From: Anaerolineales bacterium
Lineage (GTDB): Bacteria; Chloroflexota; Anaerolineae; Anaerolineales; UBA4823
Assembly: GCA_025057645.1 (NCBI GenBank)
Contig: JANXBJ010000009.1
Span: 32,415 to 96,414, forward strand
Direction: 5' to 3'
Length of the DNA: 64,000 nt
The notes under the pieces were generated by a model, which made no database searches, was not told the DNA's origin, and saw only the letters and a program-made list of their open reading frames with translations. A program made the translations under genes and the position numbers. This document shows positions 40,493 to 49,352 of this stretch, one piece after another (the first letter of the stretch is position 1; each line of letters begins with the position of its first letter).

Positions 40493-41818
40493 ATGAAAAC
40501 AAAAGCTTCCATCGGAGTCCAATCCCCTCAAGTCTATTTACCCTGTCGAGGCATCGACCTAAAGAAGTGGGCGGTTGTGGCCTGCGATCAGTTCACCTCT
40601 CAGCCAGAATATTGGGAGCGAGTGGCCGAGTTCGTCGGGGATGCCCCTTCAACCCTGAAATTGATCTTCCCCGAAGTGTATCTGAATGCACCGGATGTCC
40701 CTCAACGAATTACCGCTATTCAAAGCACGATGCGGGATTACCTAGACAAGGGCATTCTTGAGCCTCATGAAGGGATGATCTACGTAGAACGCAGTGTGGA
40801 TGGCAAAACGCGCCGCGGTCTGATGCTATGCCTAGATTTGGAGCGCTACGACTATCACCGCGGCAGTACGAGCCTCATCCGGCCAACCGAAGGGACGATC
40901 CTCGAGCGGATCGCCCCGCGCGTCCAAATCCGGCAGAACGCCGTGCTAGAATTGCCCCATATTCTGGTGCTGATCGACGACCCCGAACAGACCGTCATCG
41001 AGCCGATCGTGCAGCAGAAACACTCCTTGAAGCCCCTTTACGAGACTGAGCTGATGTTCGGCGGCGGTTTTCTCGTAGGATATGCGCTCACTTCGGAGGA
41101 GGAAGAACGGGTCTTTTCAGCGCTGGAAGCCTTAGCCCAGCCTAGCGCTTTTGCGCGGCGTTACGGGGTCGGAGAGGAGACACCCGTGCTGCTCTTCGCC
41201 GTGGGCGACGGCAACCACTCTCTGGCGACAGCTAAAGCGGTGTGGGAACAACTAAAGCCCCAAGCGAGCGAGGATCACCCTGCCCGCTATGCTTTGGTAG
41301 AGATCGAGAACGTACACGATCCGGGGATCATTTTTGAACCCATTCATCGGTTGTTGTTCGGGGTCAAGAAGGATCTCACGCAAGCGCTTCGTGAGGGTTT
41401 CGGCGAGAGCGTTTCTCTTGAGCCCGTCCAAAGTTTAGCAGAGTTGACGAGTCGGGTGCACGCTGGACAAACGGGGCGGCAGACAGTAGGGCTGATCTTT
41501 GGCGGAGAGCCGCAGCGCTTTGCTGTGGCAGAGTTTCTCAACCCCACCTCCAACCTTGCAGTCGGCACCCTTCAGACCTTTTTAGACCGGTTTCTCACCC
41601 AAGAGGGCGCAGAAAGCATCGACTACATCCACGGTGAAGAGGCCCTGCTCCAGTTGAGCACTCCTCCCGACCGGGTGGGTTTTTATCTGCCGGCGATGTC
41701 CAAACACGCCCTTTTCGAGACCGTGATTCGCGACGGGGTGCTGCCGCGCAAGACCTTCTCGATGGGCGAAGCGCACGAGAAACGTTATTACTTCGAAGCC
41801 CGCCGCATTCTGCCCTGA
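40493..41818 (+). CDS. DUF1015-family protein
   Basis: A 441-residue member of DUF1015. It begins GVQSPQVYLPCRGIDLKKWA and contains VACDQFTSQPEYWERVAEFV. The family block YVERSVDGKTRRGLMLCLDL and the motif LFAVGDGNHSLATAKAVWEQ are also present. The biochemical function of the family is not established. DUF1015 genes often sit beside serine-synthesis genes, and here the neighbour is serC in divergent orientation. A role linked to serine metabolism is therefore a reasonable guess. AAAGGAG lies nine bases before the ATG. Confidence 0.88.
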   Translation: MKTKASIGVQSPQVYLPCRGIDLKKWAVVACDQFTSQPEYWERVAEFVGDAPSTLKLIFPEVYLNAPDVPQRITAIQSTMRDYLDKGILEPHEGMIYVERSVDGKTRRGLMLCLDLERYDYHRGSTSLIRPTEGTILERIAPRVQIRQNAVLELPHILVLIDDPEQTVIEPIVQQKHSLKPLYETELMFGGGFLVGYALTSEEEERVFSALEALAQPSAFARRYGVGEETPVLLFAVGDGNHSLATAKAVWEQLKPQASEDHPARYALVEIENVHDPGIIFEPIHRLLFGVKKDLTQALREGFGESVSLEPVQSLAELTSRVHAGQTGRQTVGLIFGGEPQRFAVAEFLNPTSNLAVGTLQTFLDRFLTQEGAESIDYIHGEEALLQLSTPPDRVGFYLPAMSKHALFETVIRDGVLPRKTFSMGEAHEKRYYFEARRILP

Positions 41819-42062
41819 GAGAAGAGGGCACATCCACTAACCCGCAAGCGAGGACCTCGGGGGCGGAGGGGCGGACGTCCTCGCCTACTGGTGGGGAGGC
41901 GAACGTCCCCGCCCTCTGCATAGTCAAGGACGCCTGTGGTCTCCGCACAATTGTCGGGGAGGACACGAGTGTTTATAACTTGTATTCCCTTCCTGCGTTT
42001 GGGGGAAGAGATAGAGATAAAAGCAGCCGAGGGACAATCCCTGCCCGCAAGCCCCGTTAGCT

Positions 42063-43685
42063 TTATATCACTTCTGCAATCCACACCTCGTGTGGTGCAA
42101 GCGGGATCGTTTTTCCGAGCCAAACCTCTTCGTCCGGCTGCCGATGAGTTCCCATCAAGGTCCTCCATCTTCTGCCGGGGAGAGAATAATCTGGTGTCAG
42201 GGATGCCGGCAAGGCAAAGAAATTGAGAGCAACCAAAACTGTTTGTGCCTCGGTGCGGCGCAGGTAAATCCATCCATTGCGCGGACGCTTCTGGAGCGGT
42301 TCGAAAGCGCCGCGCCGCAAGGCAAGAGACCTCTTACGCAACCAGATAAGCTTGCGGTAAAAGCTGAGCACCGAGCTGGGGTCCTCCCGCTGAGCCGCCA
42401 CGTTAATCCGGCGATAGTCGGGATTTAGGGGCAACCAAGGTGTTCCAGTGGTAAAACCGCCCCCCGGTGAACCGTCCCATGGGATAGGAGTACGCGCTGG
42501 GTCGCGTCCCTTGTAAAAGGGGTAGTAGCGCTTACCCGGCGGGTCTTGGATTTGGGAGTAGGCAACCTTTCCATCTCTCATACCGATTTCTTCCCCCTGG
42601 TAGAGAAAGGGAGTGCCACGCAGGGTGAGCAACATTGCTGCCGCCACCTTTGCCCGCTCTTCGGGGTAGCGCCCCCCGTAGCGCGAGACATGCCGAGAGA
42701 GGTCATGGTTGCTCAGGGTGTAGCAAGGCCAAGCACTGGGGGGAAGGCTTTTCTCGGTGCGCAGCACGGCGCGCTGAAAGGCAGCCGGATGCCAAGGCTG
42801 ATGGGTGAAGTTGAAATCGAAGACGAGATGCAACTTCCCTTCGCCGCAATAGCGGGCGTAGGTTTCCGGATCGCCGTCCAGCATTTCACCAACGCACATT
42901 CGCTCCCCGTAACTCTCGAGGATTTGGCGCATCTGGGCGTAAACTTCCAAAAGCTCGGGTTGGTCTTTGTCGTAAACATGCCTCTGACGGTCGTAGCCTC
43001 GCAACCCAAGGCGCGGCGGGTTGTCCCGAAAGAGGGCATCCTTGAAGTAGGCGTTAGCGACATCGAGGCGAAAGCCATCCACGCCGCGTTGCAGCCAAAA
43101 GTGCATCACCTCATAGAGGGCCTCGCGCACGGCAGGGTTGCGCCAATTGAGATCGGGTTGCTGAGGCAGAAACATGTGGTAGTAGTATTGTTGGGTGTGC
43201 TCATCCCACTCCCAAGCCCGCCCGCCGAACACCGATTGCCAATTGTTCGGCGGCCCACCCCGGGGTGAAGGGTCTCTCCAGAGGTACCAATCGCGTTTAG
43301 GGTTATTGCGCGAGCTGCGCGACTCCCGGAACCAGGGGTGTTGGTCGGAAGTGTGATTGAAGACCAAATCCATCAACACCCGTATCCCACGCTGGTGGGC
43401 TGCTTGAAGCAGTTGGTCAAAATCGGCCAGCGTCCCGTACATGGGGTGGATGTCGCAGTATTCGGCCACATCGTAGCCCATATCGTGAAGCGGCGAAGGA
43501 TAGACCGGGGAGAGCCAGAGGGCATCGATGCCCAGCGAGGCAGGAGTGCCGTCGTTCAGATGATCGAGATGGGCAAGAATGCCTTGGAGATCGCCATTGC
43601 CATCCCCGTTGCTATCAGCAAAGCTGCGCGGGTAGATTTGGTAGAAGACCCCTTCTCGCCACCAAGGGAAAGAGGGATATCCCAT
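42063..43685 (-). CDS. GH13 alpha-glucosidase / oligo-1,6-glucosidase-like
   Basis: A 540-residue cytoplasmic GH13 enzyme. It opens with WWREGVFYQIYPRSFADSNG, which includes the DSNGDGNGDL calcium loop. The catalytic motifs are GFRLDVANAY (nucleophile Asp), CVGEMLDGD (acid/base Glu) and TLSNHDLSRH (transition-state Asp). It releases glucose from alpha-linked oligosaccharides; alpha-1,4 against alpha-1,6 preference cannot be decided. A TATAAT on the minus strand at 43787-43792 may be its -10. The C-terminal small beta domain is complete. Confidence 0.9.
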   Translation of the reverse strand: MGYPSFPWWREGVFYQIYPRSFADSNGDGNGDLQGILAHLDHLNDGTPASLGIDALWLSPVYPSPLHDMGYDVAEYCDIHPMYGTLADFDQLLQAAHQRGIRVLMDLVFNHTSDQHPWFRESRSSRNNPKRDWYLWRDPSPRGGPPNNWQSVFGGRAWEWDEHTQQYYYHMFLPQQPDLNWRNPAVREALYEVMHFWLQRGVDGFRLDVANAYFKDALFRDNPPRLGLRGYDRQRHVYDKDQPELLEVYAQMRQILESYGERMCVGEMLDGDPETYARYCGEGKLHLVFDFNFTHQPWHPAAFQRAVLRTEKSLPPSAWPCYTLSNHDLSRHVSRYGGRYPEERAKVAAAMLLTLRGTPFLYQGEEIGMRDGKVAYSQIQDPPGKRYYPFYKGRDPARTPIPWDGSPGGGFTTGTPWLPLNPDYRRINVAAQREDPSSVLSFYRKLIWLRKRSLALRRGAFEPLQKRPRNGWIYLRRTEAQTVLVALNFFALPASLTPDYSLPGRRWRTLMGTHRQPDEEVWLGKTIPLAPHEVWIAEVI

Positions 43686-44111
43686 ACGAGTCTCCTCGAT
43701 TCACTATCTCAGCGTCCGATTGTGGCTCTGGAAAAAGCGCAAAAAGCCCCAGCAGAACATAGGCGACCCCAACATACCCTCTCAATATTATAAGCCCGAC
43801 TCTGTTCTACTAAAGACGATTCAAGAGAAACTCTACCGGTCATCCGAAGAAAGAAGCCCCACAATGCTCCACCGCTGGCGAGCGGCCTGGGGGTCTTATC
43901 TGCTCGGACGCTATCCGGAGATGCCTAAAATCGGAGAACCAAGGGAGCAAAGAGTTTAGCCCCAGACCGGGGCAGTCGCAGAGCTTAACGACCGACAATC
44001 CAACATCGGCAATCGAGAGATAATCGGGCTTGAAAGACAGGGGCTTGCTGCAATAACACGGTGCTGAGCGGTGATAGAGGCTCGAGACCTACTTCGAAAG
44101 CGGAGATTTTG
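43686..44111. other. Gene-free stretch between the GH13 gene and the aldolase gene
   Basis: It carries a plausible minus-strand -10 for the GH13 gene (TATAAT, 43787-43792) and a small hairpin GCCCC/GGGGC near 43961-43975. There is no reading frame with recognisable similarity. It marks the downstream end of the sugar-catabolic operon. Confidence 0.45.
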
Positions 44112-44756
44112 CTAGCTTCCTCGCTGGTTTGCGATCCGGATCGCCTCACATGCAAGCTTGGAGATAACCTCCTGCTCCCGCTTTCGGATAAGCTCGGGTG
44201 TGACCATCCAAGTTCCTCCAACCGCAATCACATTTGATAGAGCCAAGTAGTCCGCAGCGTTTTGCGGATTGATCCCACCGGTGGGGAGGAACTTCACTTG
44301 AGGAAAAGGACCTCTCAAAGCACTCAGCGCCTTTATCCCCCCATAGGACTCGGCCGGGAAGAACTTCATCAAGGTAATGTTCTGGTGGAGAGCACTCAAG
44401 ATCTCGGTCGGAGTGATTACCCCGGGGATCACCAGAAGATCTCGCTCCTGAGCCCATCGGACAATGTTTAGGTCCAAACCTGGGGAAACCAAAAACGAGG
44501 CACCGGCTTGATAGGCCTTTGAGGCCTGATCCTGAGTGAGCACAGTGCCCGCCCCCACAATGAGTTCGGGAAGATGAGCTTTTACGATCTCAATGCTTTG
44601 AGCCGCTGCTTGGGTTCGAAACGTGATTTCAACGATTTGCATCCCAGCACTGTGCAATATCTTGCAAACCCACTCGGCATCTTGCGCATCCTCTAGAGTG
44701 ACGATAGGAATAATACCCTGTTGCTCCAGCCGGCTTAGCATTTCTCTAGCTTCCAT
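44112..44756 (-). CDS. KDPG/KHG-type aldolase
   Basis: A 214-residue class I aldolase of the Eda family that cleaves a 2-keto-3-deoxy sugar acid (phosphate) to pyruvate and an aldehyde. The Schiff-base Lys is K131 in NITLMKFFPAES. The catalytic Glu and Arg are in IVEITFRT (E43, R47), and FLPTGGINPQNAADYL is the phosphate-loop region. ATG at 44756 with GGGAGAA upstream is preferred over an earlier in-frame start. It overlaps the end of the dehydrogenase gene by 11 bases. It is the last gene of the GntR-controlled operon. No dehydratase that would make its usual substrate is present in the window. Confidence 0.9.
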   Translation of the reverse strand: MEAREMLSRLEQQGIIPIVTLEDAQDAEWVCKILHSAGMQIVEITFRTQAAAQSIEIVKAHLPELIVGAGTVLTQDQASKAYQAGASFLVSPGLDLNIVRWAQERDLLVIPGVITPTEILSALHQNITLMKFFPAESYGGIKALSALRGPFPQVKFLPTGGINPQNAADYLALSNVIAVGGTWMVTPELIRKREQEVISKLACEAIRIANQRGS

Positions 44757-45735
44757 CACTGCTTCTCCCAAACACTTGAGGATTGACAACGTGCTCAGGT
44801 CTTCCTCCCCTTAGAGCGATTAATGCATTTTGTGTGGCTAGCCACCCCATCCTCAGGGCAGTTTGGTAAGTGGCCGAGCCGATGTGGGGGGTGGAAATAA
44901 AGTGATCAAGATCGGCGAACTGCGAAGGATCGGTCGGCTCTACTTCGAAGGTATCAATCGCAGCCCCTGCAATTCTCCCGCTTCTCAGGAACTCAAACAA
45001 AGCCTTTTCATCAACTAATCCGCCTCGGGCAGTGTTTATCAGGAAAGCCGTCGGTTTCATCAGGCTAAGGCGGTTTGCGTCTAGCAGGTGCTGCGTTCCC
45101 TCATTCAGAGGTGCGTGGAGCGTGACAATGTCGCTCTCCGATAACAACTCCTCGAGCGAAACAGATTTGGCTTGGGTGGCCCGTATCCATTCTTCAGGGG
45201 GTGGGAGCGGATCGGTGAAGAGGATCTCCATACCAAAAGCGCGCGCCCGAATCCCCACTTCCTGACCGATCCGGCCTGCGCCGATGATCCCCAGAGTTCC
45301 ACCCATAATCTCGACACCCTCCAAACGGTTCCACTTGCCACTGCGGACGATCCGATCGTGAGCGGGAATTTTGCGCGCAAGAGCCAGAATGAGCGCCATT
45401 GTCAGCTCGGCCACTGCAACGCTGTTAGCTCCAGGAGTTACCGTGACGATAACACCCAGCTCTGTGGCCGCCTCAAGGTCGATGTTATCTACTCCGACTC
45501 CGTAGCGAGAGATTACCCTCAGCCGCGAAGCCTTTAGCAGCACCTCCCGGCTCACTTTATCCAGTCCAAGGATCGCTGCGTCCACATCTTGAATGTATTC
45601 AACTAATTCCTGGGCTTCTAGCGGCCGGTCATAAGGAGGAAACAGGATCTCATATCCCTCTCTCACCCATTCGTCAATATGGGGACCGGGAATTTTACGA
45701 AACGATCGCGCAGTAATGAGCACTTTACCCTTCAC
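44746..45735 (-). CDS. D-isomer-specific 2-hydroxyacid dehydrogenase
   Basis: A 329-residue NAD(P)-dependent dehydrogenase of the phosphoglycerate/glyoxylate-reductase type. The Rossmann motif is LGIIGAGRIGQEVG. The catalytic Arg lies in INTARGGLVDE, the Glu in AIDTFEVEPT and the His in FISTPHIGSATYQT. It interconverts a 2-keto acid and a D-2-hydroxy acid. The upstream kinase stop overlaps its ATG (ATGA). A role in reducing a small keto acid formed by the aldolase pathway is possible (inference). Confidence 0.92.
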   Translation of the reverse strand: MKGKVLITARSFRKIPGPHIDEWVREGYEILFPPYDRPLEAQELVEYIQDVDAAILGLDKVSREVLLKASRLRVISRYGVGVDNIDLEAATELGVIVTVTPGANSVAVAELTMALILALARKIPAHDRIVRSGKWNRLEGVEIMGGTLGIIGAGRIGQEVGIRARAFGMEILFTDPLPPPEEWIRATQAKSVSLEELLSESDIVTLHAPLNEGTQHLLDANRLSLMKPTAFLINTARGGLVDEKALFEFLRSGRIAGAAIDTFEVEPTDPSQFADLDHFISTPHIGSATYQTALRMGWLATQNALIALRGGRPEHVVNPQVFGRSSDGS

Positions 45736-47288
45736 GTGGACTCCGTTTCCACAAATGCGGCCAAGTCATCGAACAAAGGTTTAGAGCTATTCAGCAGTCG
45801 CTTGTATAGGGCGATATAAGGGAGATACCTTTGATGGAATTCGGGTCGGGGCTCTATGCGCTCAACCGGGCTAACAAAGGATTGGGCAGTTTTTGCCATA
45901 TCCTCAAACACTCCCACGGCAAAACCGGCAAGAATTGCCGAACCCAAAACGGCGAACTCCTGACGGTTCAAGGTAAGATAGGGTACGTTCAAGACATCGG
46001 CCTTGATTTGATTCCACACCGGACTTCCGGCGCCCCCGCCGATCACCCTTGTCTCGATAAACTCAAGCTCGGGCAGTAACTGCTTGACAATCTCTTGATA
46101 CACTGCGTATTCGAAGGCAACCCCTTCCAACATCGCTCGGTAGAGATGGGCCTTGGAGTGCGACCAATGCAAACCAAAGTACACGCCCCGCAAGCTGGGT
46201 TCACTCGGACAAACTCTTCCCCCCAAGTGAGGGAGAAAGATCAAGGAGTCGCTTCCGGGGGGTATTTGAGCCGCTTCCCTGTCAAAAGATGCATAAAATC
46301 CCACTCCTTTTTCGGCACTTTCGCGCTTTTCGTGCTTTGCAATCTCATCCCGAAACCAACGTAAGTTCAACCCCCCGCCGTTGATATAAGCCAGAACATA
46401 GTACAACCCTTCTAACGGGAGATGAGCGGTGAACAAGGTGCGGTTTGCACGATCGGTCGCAAAGCGATCAATACAAGCGGCGAAGACCGAGGCTGTCCCG
46501 GCGACGTCGAAGATCATACCCGGCTTGACCATCCCAGCCCCAAGCATGCCCGCAGCTTGGTCGCCACAACCCGCAGCAACGGGTGTGCCTTCAAGGAGTC
46601 CGGTCGCTTGCGCCGCCTCTTTAGTGACCCGACCGATAATTTCCCAGGGGTTGACGATCCGGGGCATCTTCTCTATGGGCACATCGAAGCTTTCCAACAG
46701 CTCTGTCGACCAAGTGCGGTTAGCGGTATCGCTGAAACAACTGAAATGCAAATAAGTATAGTCAATAAAGGCTTCTTCTCCTTTTAGACCGGCTATCCGG
46801 CCAGCCACATACCCCCCGGGCACGACGAATTTAGCGATCCGTCGGAATGTCTCAGGCTGTTCATGCTTCCACCAAAGAATTTTCGCCCCATGAGAGATAC
46901 TCGGTGGACCTCCTGTGAGAGCGATGATCAAGTCTTCTTTTGTTCTCAGGAGATCGATATATGCTCGACAACGAGTATCAAGCCACGAGTCATAGGGGGT
47001 TGGAGTTCCCCATTCACTATCGACACTCCCGATCCCGGCCATTTGGCCATCAAATGAGAGGGCGGCAATAGAGGCCGGATCGACTTGGCTCTTGTCCAAG
47101 CATTCTCGGATTGTCCGAGTTGCCGAACCGTAAATGTCCTCTGGGTCTTGGGTGACCCAGCCCGGTTTGGGATAAAAGAGCTTTGACTCCTCGTAGGCAT
47201 CGGCGACCAAGGTGCCGCATTCATCGAAAATAGCCGCCTTTGTTCCCGTAGTTCCAAGGTCTACGCCGAGGAGGTAGACTTTACCCAT
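45732..47288 (-). CDS. FGGY-family carbohydrate kinase (xylulokinase-like)
   Basis: A 518-residue sugar kinase. The ATP-binding phosphate-1 motif is LLGVDLGTTGTKAAIF (residues about 6-21). AALSFDGQMAGIG holds the substrate loop, GCGDQAAGMLGAGM the catalytic-Asp region, and VIGGGAGSPVWNQIKADVL the C-terminal FGGY-type signature. Members phosphorylate ketoses, pentitols or glycerol; the substrate here is not predictable, but two ketose 3-epimerases in the same operon point to a ketose. Its ATG has GGAGGAGAAG upstream, and its stop overlaps the dehydrogenase start. Confidence 0.9.
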   Translation of the reverse strand: MGKVYLLGVDLGTTGTKAAIFDECGTLVADAYEESKLFYPKPGWVTQDPEDIYGSATRTIRECLDKSQVDPASIAALSFDGQMAGIGSVDSEWGTPTPYDSWLDTRCRAYIDLLRTKEDLIIALTGGPPSISHGAKILWWKHEQPETFRRIAKFVVPGGYVAGRIAGLKGEEAFIDYTYLHFSCFSDTANRTWSTELLESFDVPIEKMPRIVNPWEIIGRVTKEAAQATGLLEGTPVAAGCGDQAAGMLGAGMVKPGMIFDVAGTASVFAACIDRFATDRANRTLFTAHLPLEGLYYVLAYINGGGLNLRWFRDEIAKHEKRESAEKGVGFYASFDREAAQIPPGSDSLIFLPHLGGRVCPSEPSLRGVYFGLHWSHSKAHLYRAMLEGVAFEYAVYQEIVKQLLPELEFIETRVIGGGAGSPVWNQIKADVLNVPYLTLNRQEFAVLGSAILAGFAVGVFEDMAKTAQSFVSPVERIEPRPEFHQRYLPYIALYKRLLNSSKPLFDDLAAFVETEST

Positions 47289-47315
47289 GCTTCTCCTCCT
47301 TAGGGAAAGCGGATT

Positions 47316-47894
47316 CTACTTTCGCCAGTTAGGACTCTCCACTAGCCGGGGGCCATGTTGGTCCTTGAATAACCTACGTGCAAATCCCTGCTCCTCGATC
47401 GTTTTATAATCGTGACCTGCATCCCCAGGGTATACGGCAAAAAAGATGAAAGGTTCTTCGCCTGTGTTAACGGTGCGATGCGCCCAGCCGGGGGGCACAT
47501 AGCCAATTGTTCCCTTTTCCATCTCGATCATTCTGACCTCTCCCTCCTCATTTTGGATCAGCAGCGCCCCCTTGCCTGATAGCCCCAGATAAATCTCTGC
47601 TCTCTGGCGTTGCGAGTGGAAGTGCCCTTTGGTCATGTGATACTCCTCCCCAACGCAACCGGGATAGATAATCGTGGTGCAGAAGGGAAGATGTTCTATG
47701 GATTCGGGTATTTCGGTGACATGGACTTCATAGATCAGACGATCCCCTTCCGCCTGCAAGATGCTTTTTGCTGCCTCTTGATCCCAGAAGATCGGAGCTA
47801 TCTCGCGAAGGGTGCGCCGTAGCACCCGATAGGAGGGTGAAATAACACCGGTCGAAAAATCTACACTTCGAATCGTCACTTCGTGGTTATCCAT
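47316..47894 (-). CDS. Cupin-type (archaeal-type) glucose-6-phosphate isomerase-like protein
   Basis: A 192-residue cupin. The metal ligands of the archaeal cPGI family are all visible: H91 and H93 in KGHFHSQ, E100 in RAEIYLGL, and H139 in PPGWAHRTVN, with family spacing. YHMTKGHFH and GWAHRTVNTG are strong signatures. Such enzymes interconvert glucose 6-phosphate and fructose 6-phosphate with a divalent metal. Presence inside a sugar-catabolic operon, between the kinase and aldehyde dehydrogenase genes, suggests it acts on the phosphorylated ketose made here (inference). The substrate could differ from fructose 6-phosphate. Confidence 0.87.
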   Translation of the reverse strand: MDNHEVTIRSVDFSTGVISPSYRVLRRTLREIAPIFWDQEAAKSILQAEGDRLIYEVHVTEIPESIEHLPFCTTIIYPGCVGEEYHMTKGHFHSQRQRAEIYLGLSGKGALLIQNEEGEVRMIEMEKGTIGYVPPGWAHRTVNTGEEPFIFFAVYPGDAGHDYKTIEEQGFARRLFKDQHGPRLVESPNWRK

Positions 47895-47912
47895 AGGCTC
47901 GTCCTTTTCTGA

Positions 47913-49352
47913 TTACAGTTCAATTCGGATGTGTTTCAGTTGAAGATACTGTTCAGTACAATAATGAGAGTTCTCTACACCCAAACCGCTTTCCTTCCAT
48001 CCTCCGTAGGGATAAGGGAATTCGCCTCCGGCAACGTTATTGATTCCCACTGTACCACACTGGAGTTCCTCACTGACTCTTAGGATGGTGCGGAAGTCAT
48101 TGGTATAGACATAGGAGACGAGACCAAAGGGACTGTCGTTGGCGAGTGCAATGGCTTCCTCGACGGTCTCAAACCCCATGATCGGAGCAACCGGTCCAAA
48201 GGTCTCCTCCCGCATCACGAGCATGCTATGATTGACATCGGTGAGCACAGTAGGTTCAAAGAAGAATCCCTTTTGGAATTTCTCGCCCTCCGGTGCTTTT
48301 CCGCCCGTGAGCAATTTAGCCCCCTTGGACAACGCATCTTGGATATGCTGACGGGTCTTTTCAATTCCTCCTCTCGTACACATAGAGCCTAGATCGGGGT
48401 TGTTCAGACCATGATCGATCGTGAGCTTCCTAGTAACCTCGACAAACTCCTCAACAAAAGAGGGCAAGATGGATTTGTGCACATAGATGCGATTAACCGC
48501 ATTGCAGATTTGTCCCATGTTGCGGAAGGAGCGGAGAACTCCGTCCTTTACCGCTTTCTCGATGTCGGCATCTCGGAAAACAATAAACGGGGTATGACCG
48601 CCAAGCTCTAGTGAGACTTTCTTGATGCCCTCGGCAGCCATGCTCATAACCTTACGTCCCGTATCGGTTTGCCCCGTAATAGCGATCTTCGCTGTCAGTG
48701 GGTGGCGAACCAAGGCAGGGCCGAGAACGCTCCCTTTGCCTGTCACGATATTAATCACTCCGGGGGGAATGCCCGCCTCGGATAAAAGCGCTATGAACTG
48801 AGTTAGTGCCAAGGGGGTCTCGCTGGGAGGTTTTGCCACCACCGTGTTGCCGGTGACCAGAGCCGGCCCCAATTTCCAAGCCATCAGTAAAATAGGGTAG
48901 TTCCAGGGGCTTATTGCGACGACCACTCCTAAAGGTTGCTTGATCACAAAACTGCGGCGATTCGGCTTGTTTGGAGGCAAAATATCGCCCTGAATTCGCC
49001 AACCTTCTTCTCCGAAAAATTCTAATGCATCTGCGGAGGCATTGATTTCCCCAACCGCCTCACCGAGGGGCTTTCCTTGCTCAAGGGTCAAGAGACGACC
49101 CAGATCGTTAGCGCGTTCACGTGCCAACTGGGCTGCCTTTTTCAGGATTTTTCCCCGTTCAGGCGGTGGCAGCTTCGCCCACTCCGGAAAAGCCCGATGA
49201 GCGGCCTCAACAGCTTTGGACGCATCTGCACTCGTGGCAGAAGCTGCCTTACCGACCAATTCACCCGTAGCTGGATCGAAAACGTCAAAAGTCTCTCCAG
49301 ATGAGGACTCAACCCACTTTCCCTCAATGTAGAGTCGAATTTCGTGAATCAT
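47913..49352 (-). CDS. NAD(P)-dependent aldehyde dehydrogenase
   Basis: A 479-residue aldehyde dehydrogenase of the succinate-semialdehyde/glycolaldehyde type. The catalytic Cys is in RNMGQICNAVNR, the general-base Glu in VSLELGGHTPF, and the cofactor segments are SPWNYPILLMAWKLGPAL and FTGSTEV-like ITGQTDTGRKV. It oxidises an aldehyde to its acid. The start overlaps the preceding alcohol-dehydrogenase stop (ATGA). The aldehyde may come from the ADH step or from the aldolase. Confidence 0.93.
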   Translation of the reverse strand: MIHEIRLYIEGKWVESSSGETFDVFDPATGELVGKAASATSADASKAVEAAHRAFPEWAKLPPPERGKILKKAAQLARERANDLGRLLTLEQGKPLGEAVGEINASADALEFFGEEGWRIQGDILPPNKPNRRSFVIKQPLGVVVAISPWNYPILLMAWKLGPALVTGNTVVAKPPSETPLALTQFIALLSEAGIPPGVINIVTGKGSVLGPALVRHPLTAKIAITGQTDTGRKVMSMAAEGIKKVSLELGGHTPFIVFRDADIEKAVKDGVLRSFRNMGQICNAVNRIYVHKSILPSFVEEFVEVTRKLTIDHGLNNPDLGSMCTRGGIEKTRQHIQDALSKGAKLLTGGKAPEGEKFQKGFFFEPTVLTDVNHSMLVMREETFGPVAPIMGFETVEEAIALANDSPFGLVSYVYTNDFRTILRVSEELQCGTVGINNVAGGEFPYPYGGWKESGLGVENSHYCTEQYLQLKHIRIEL

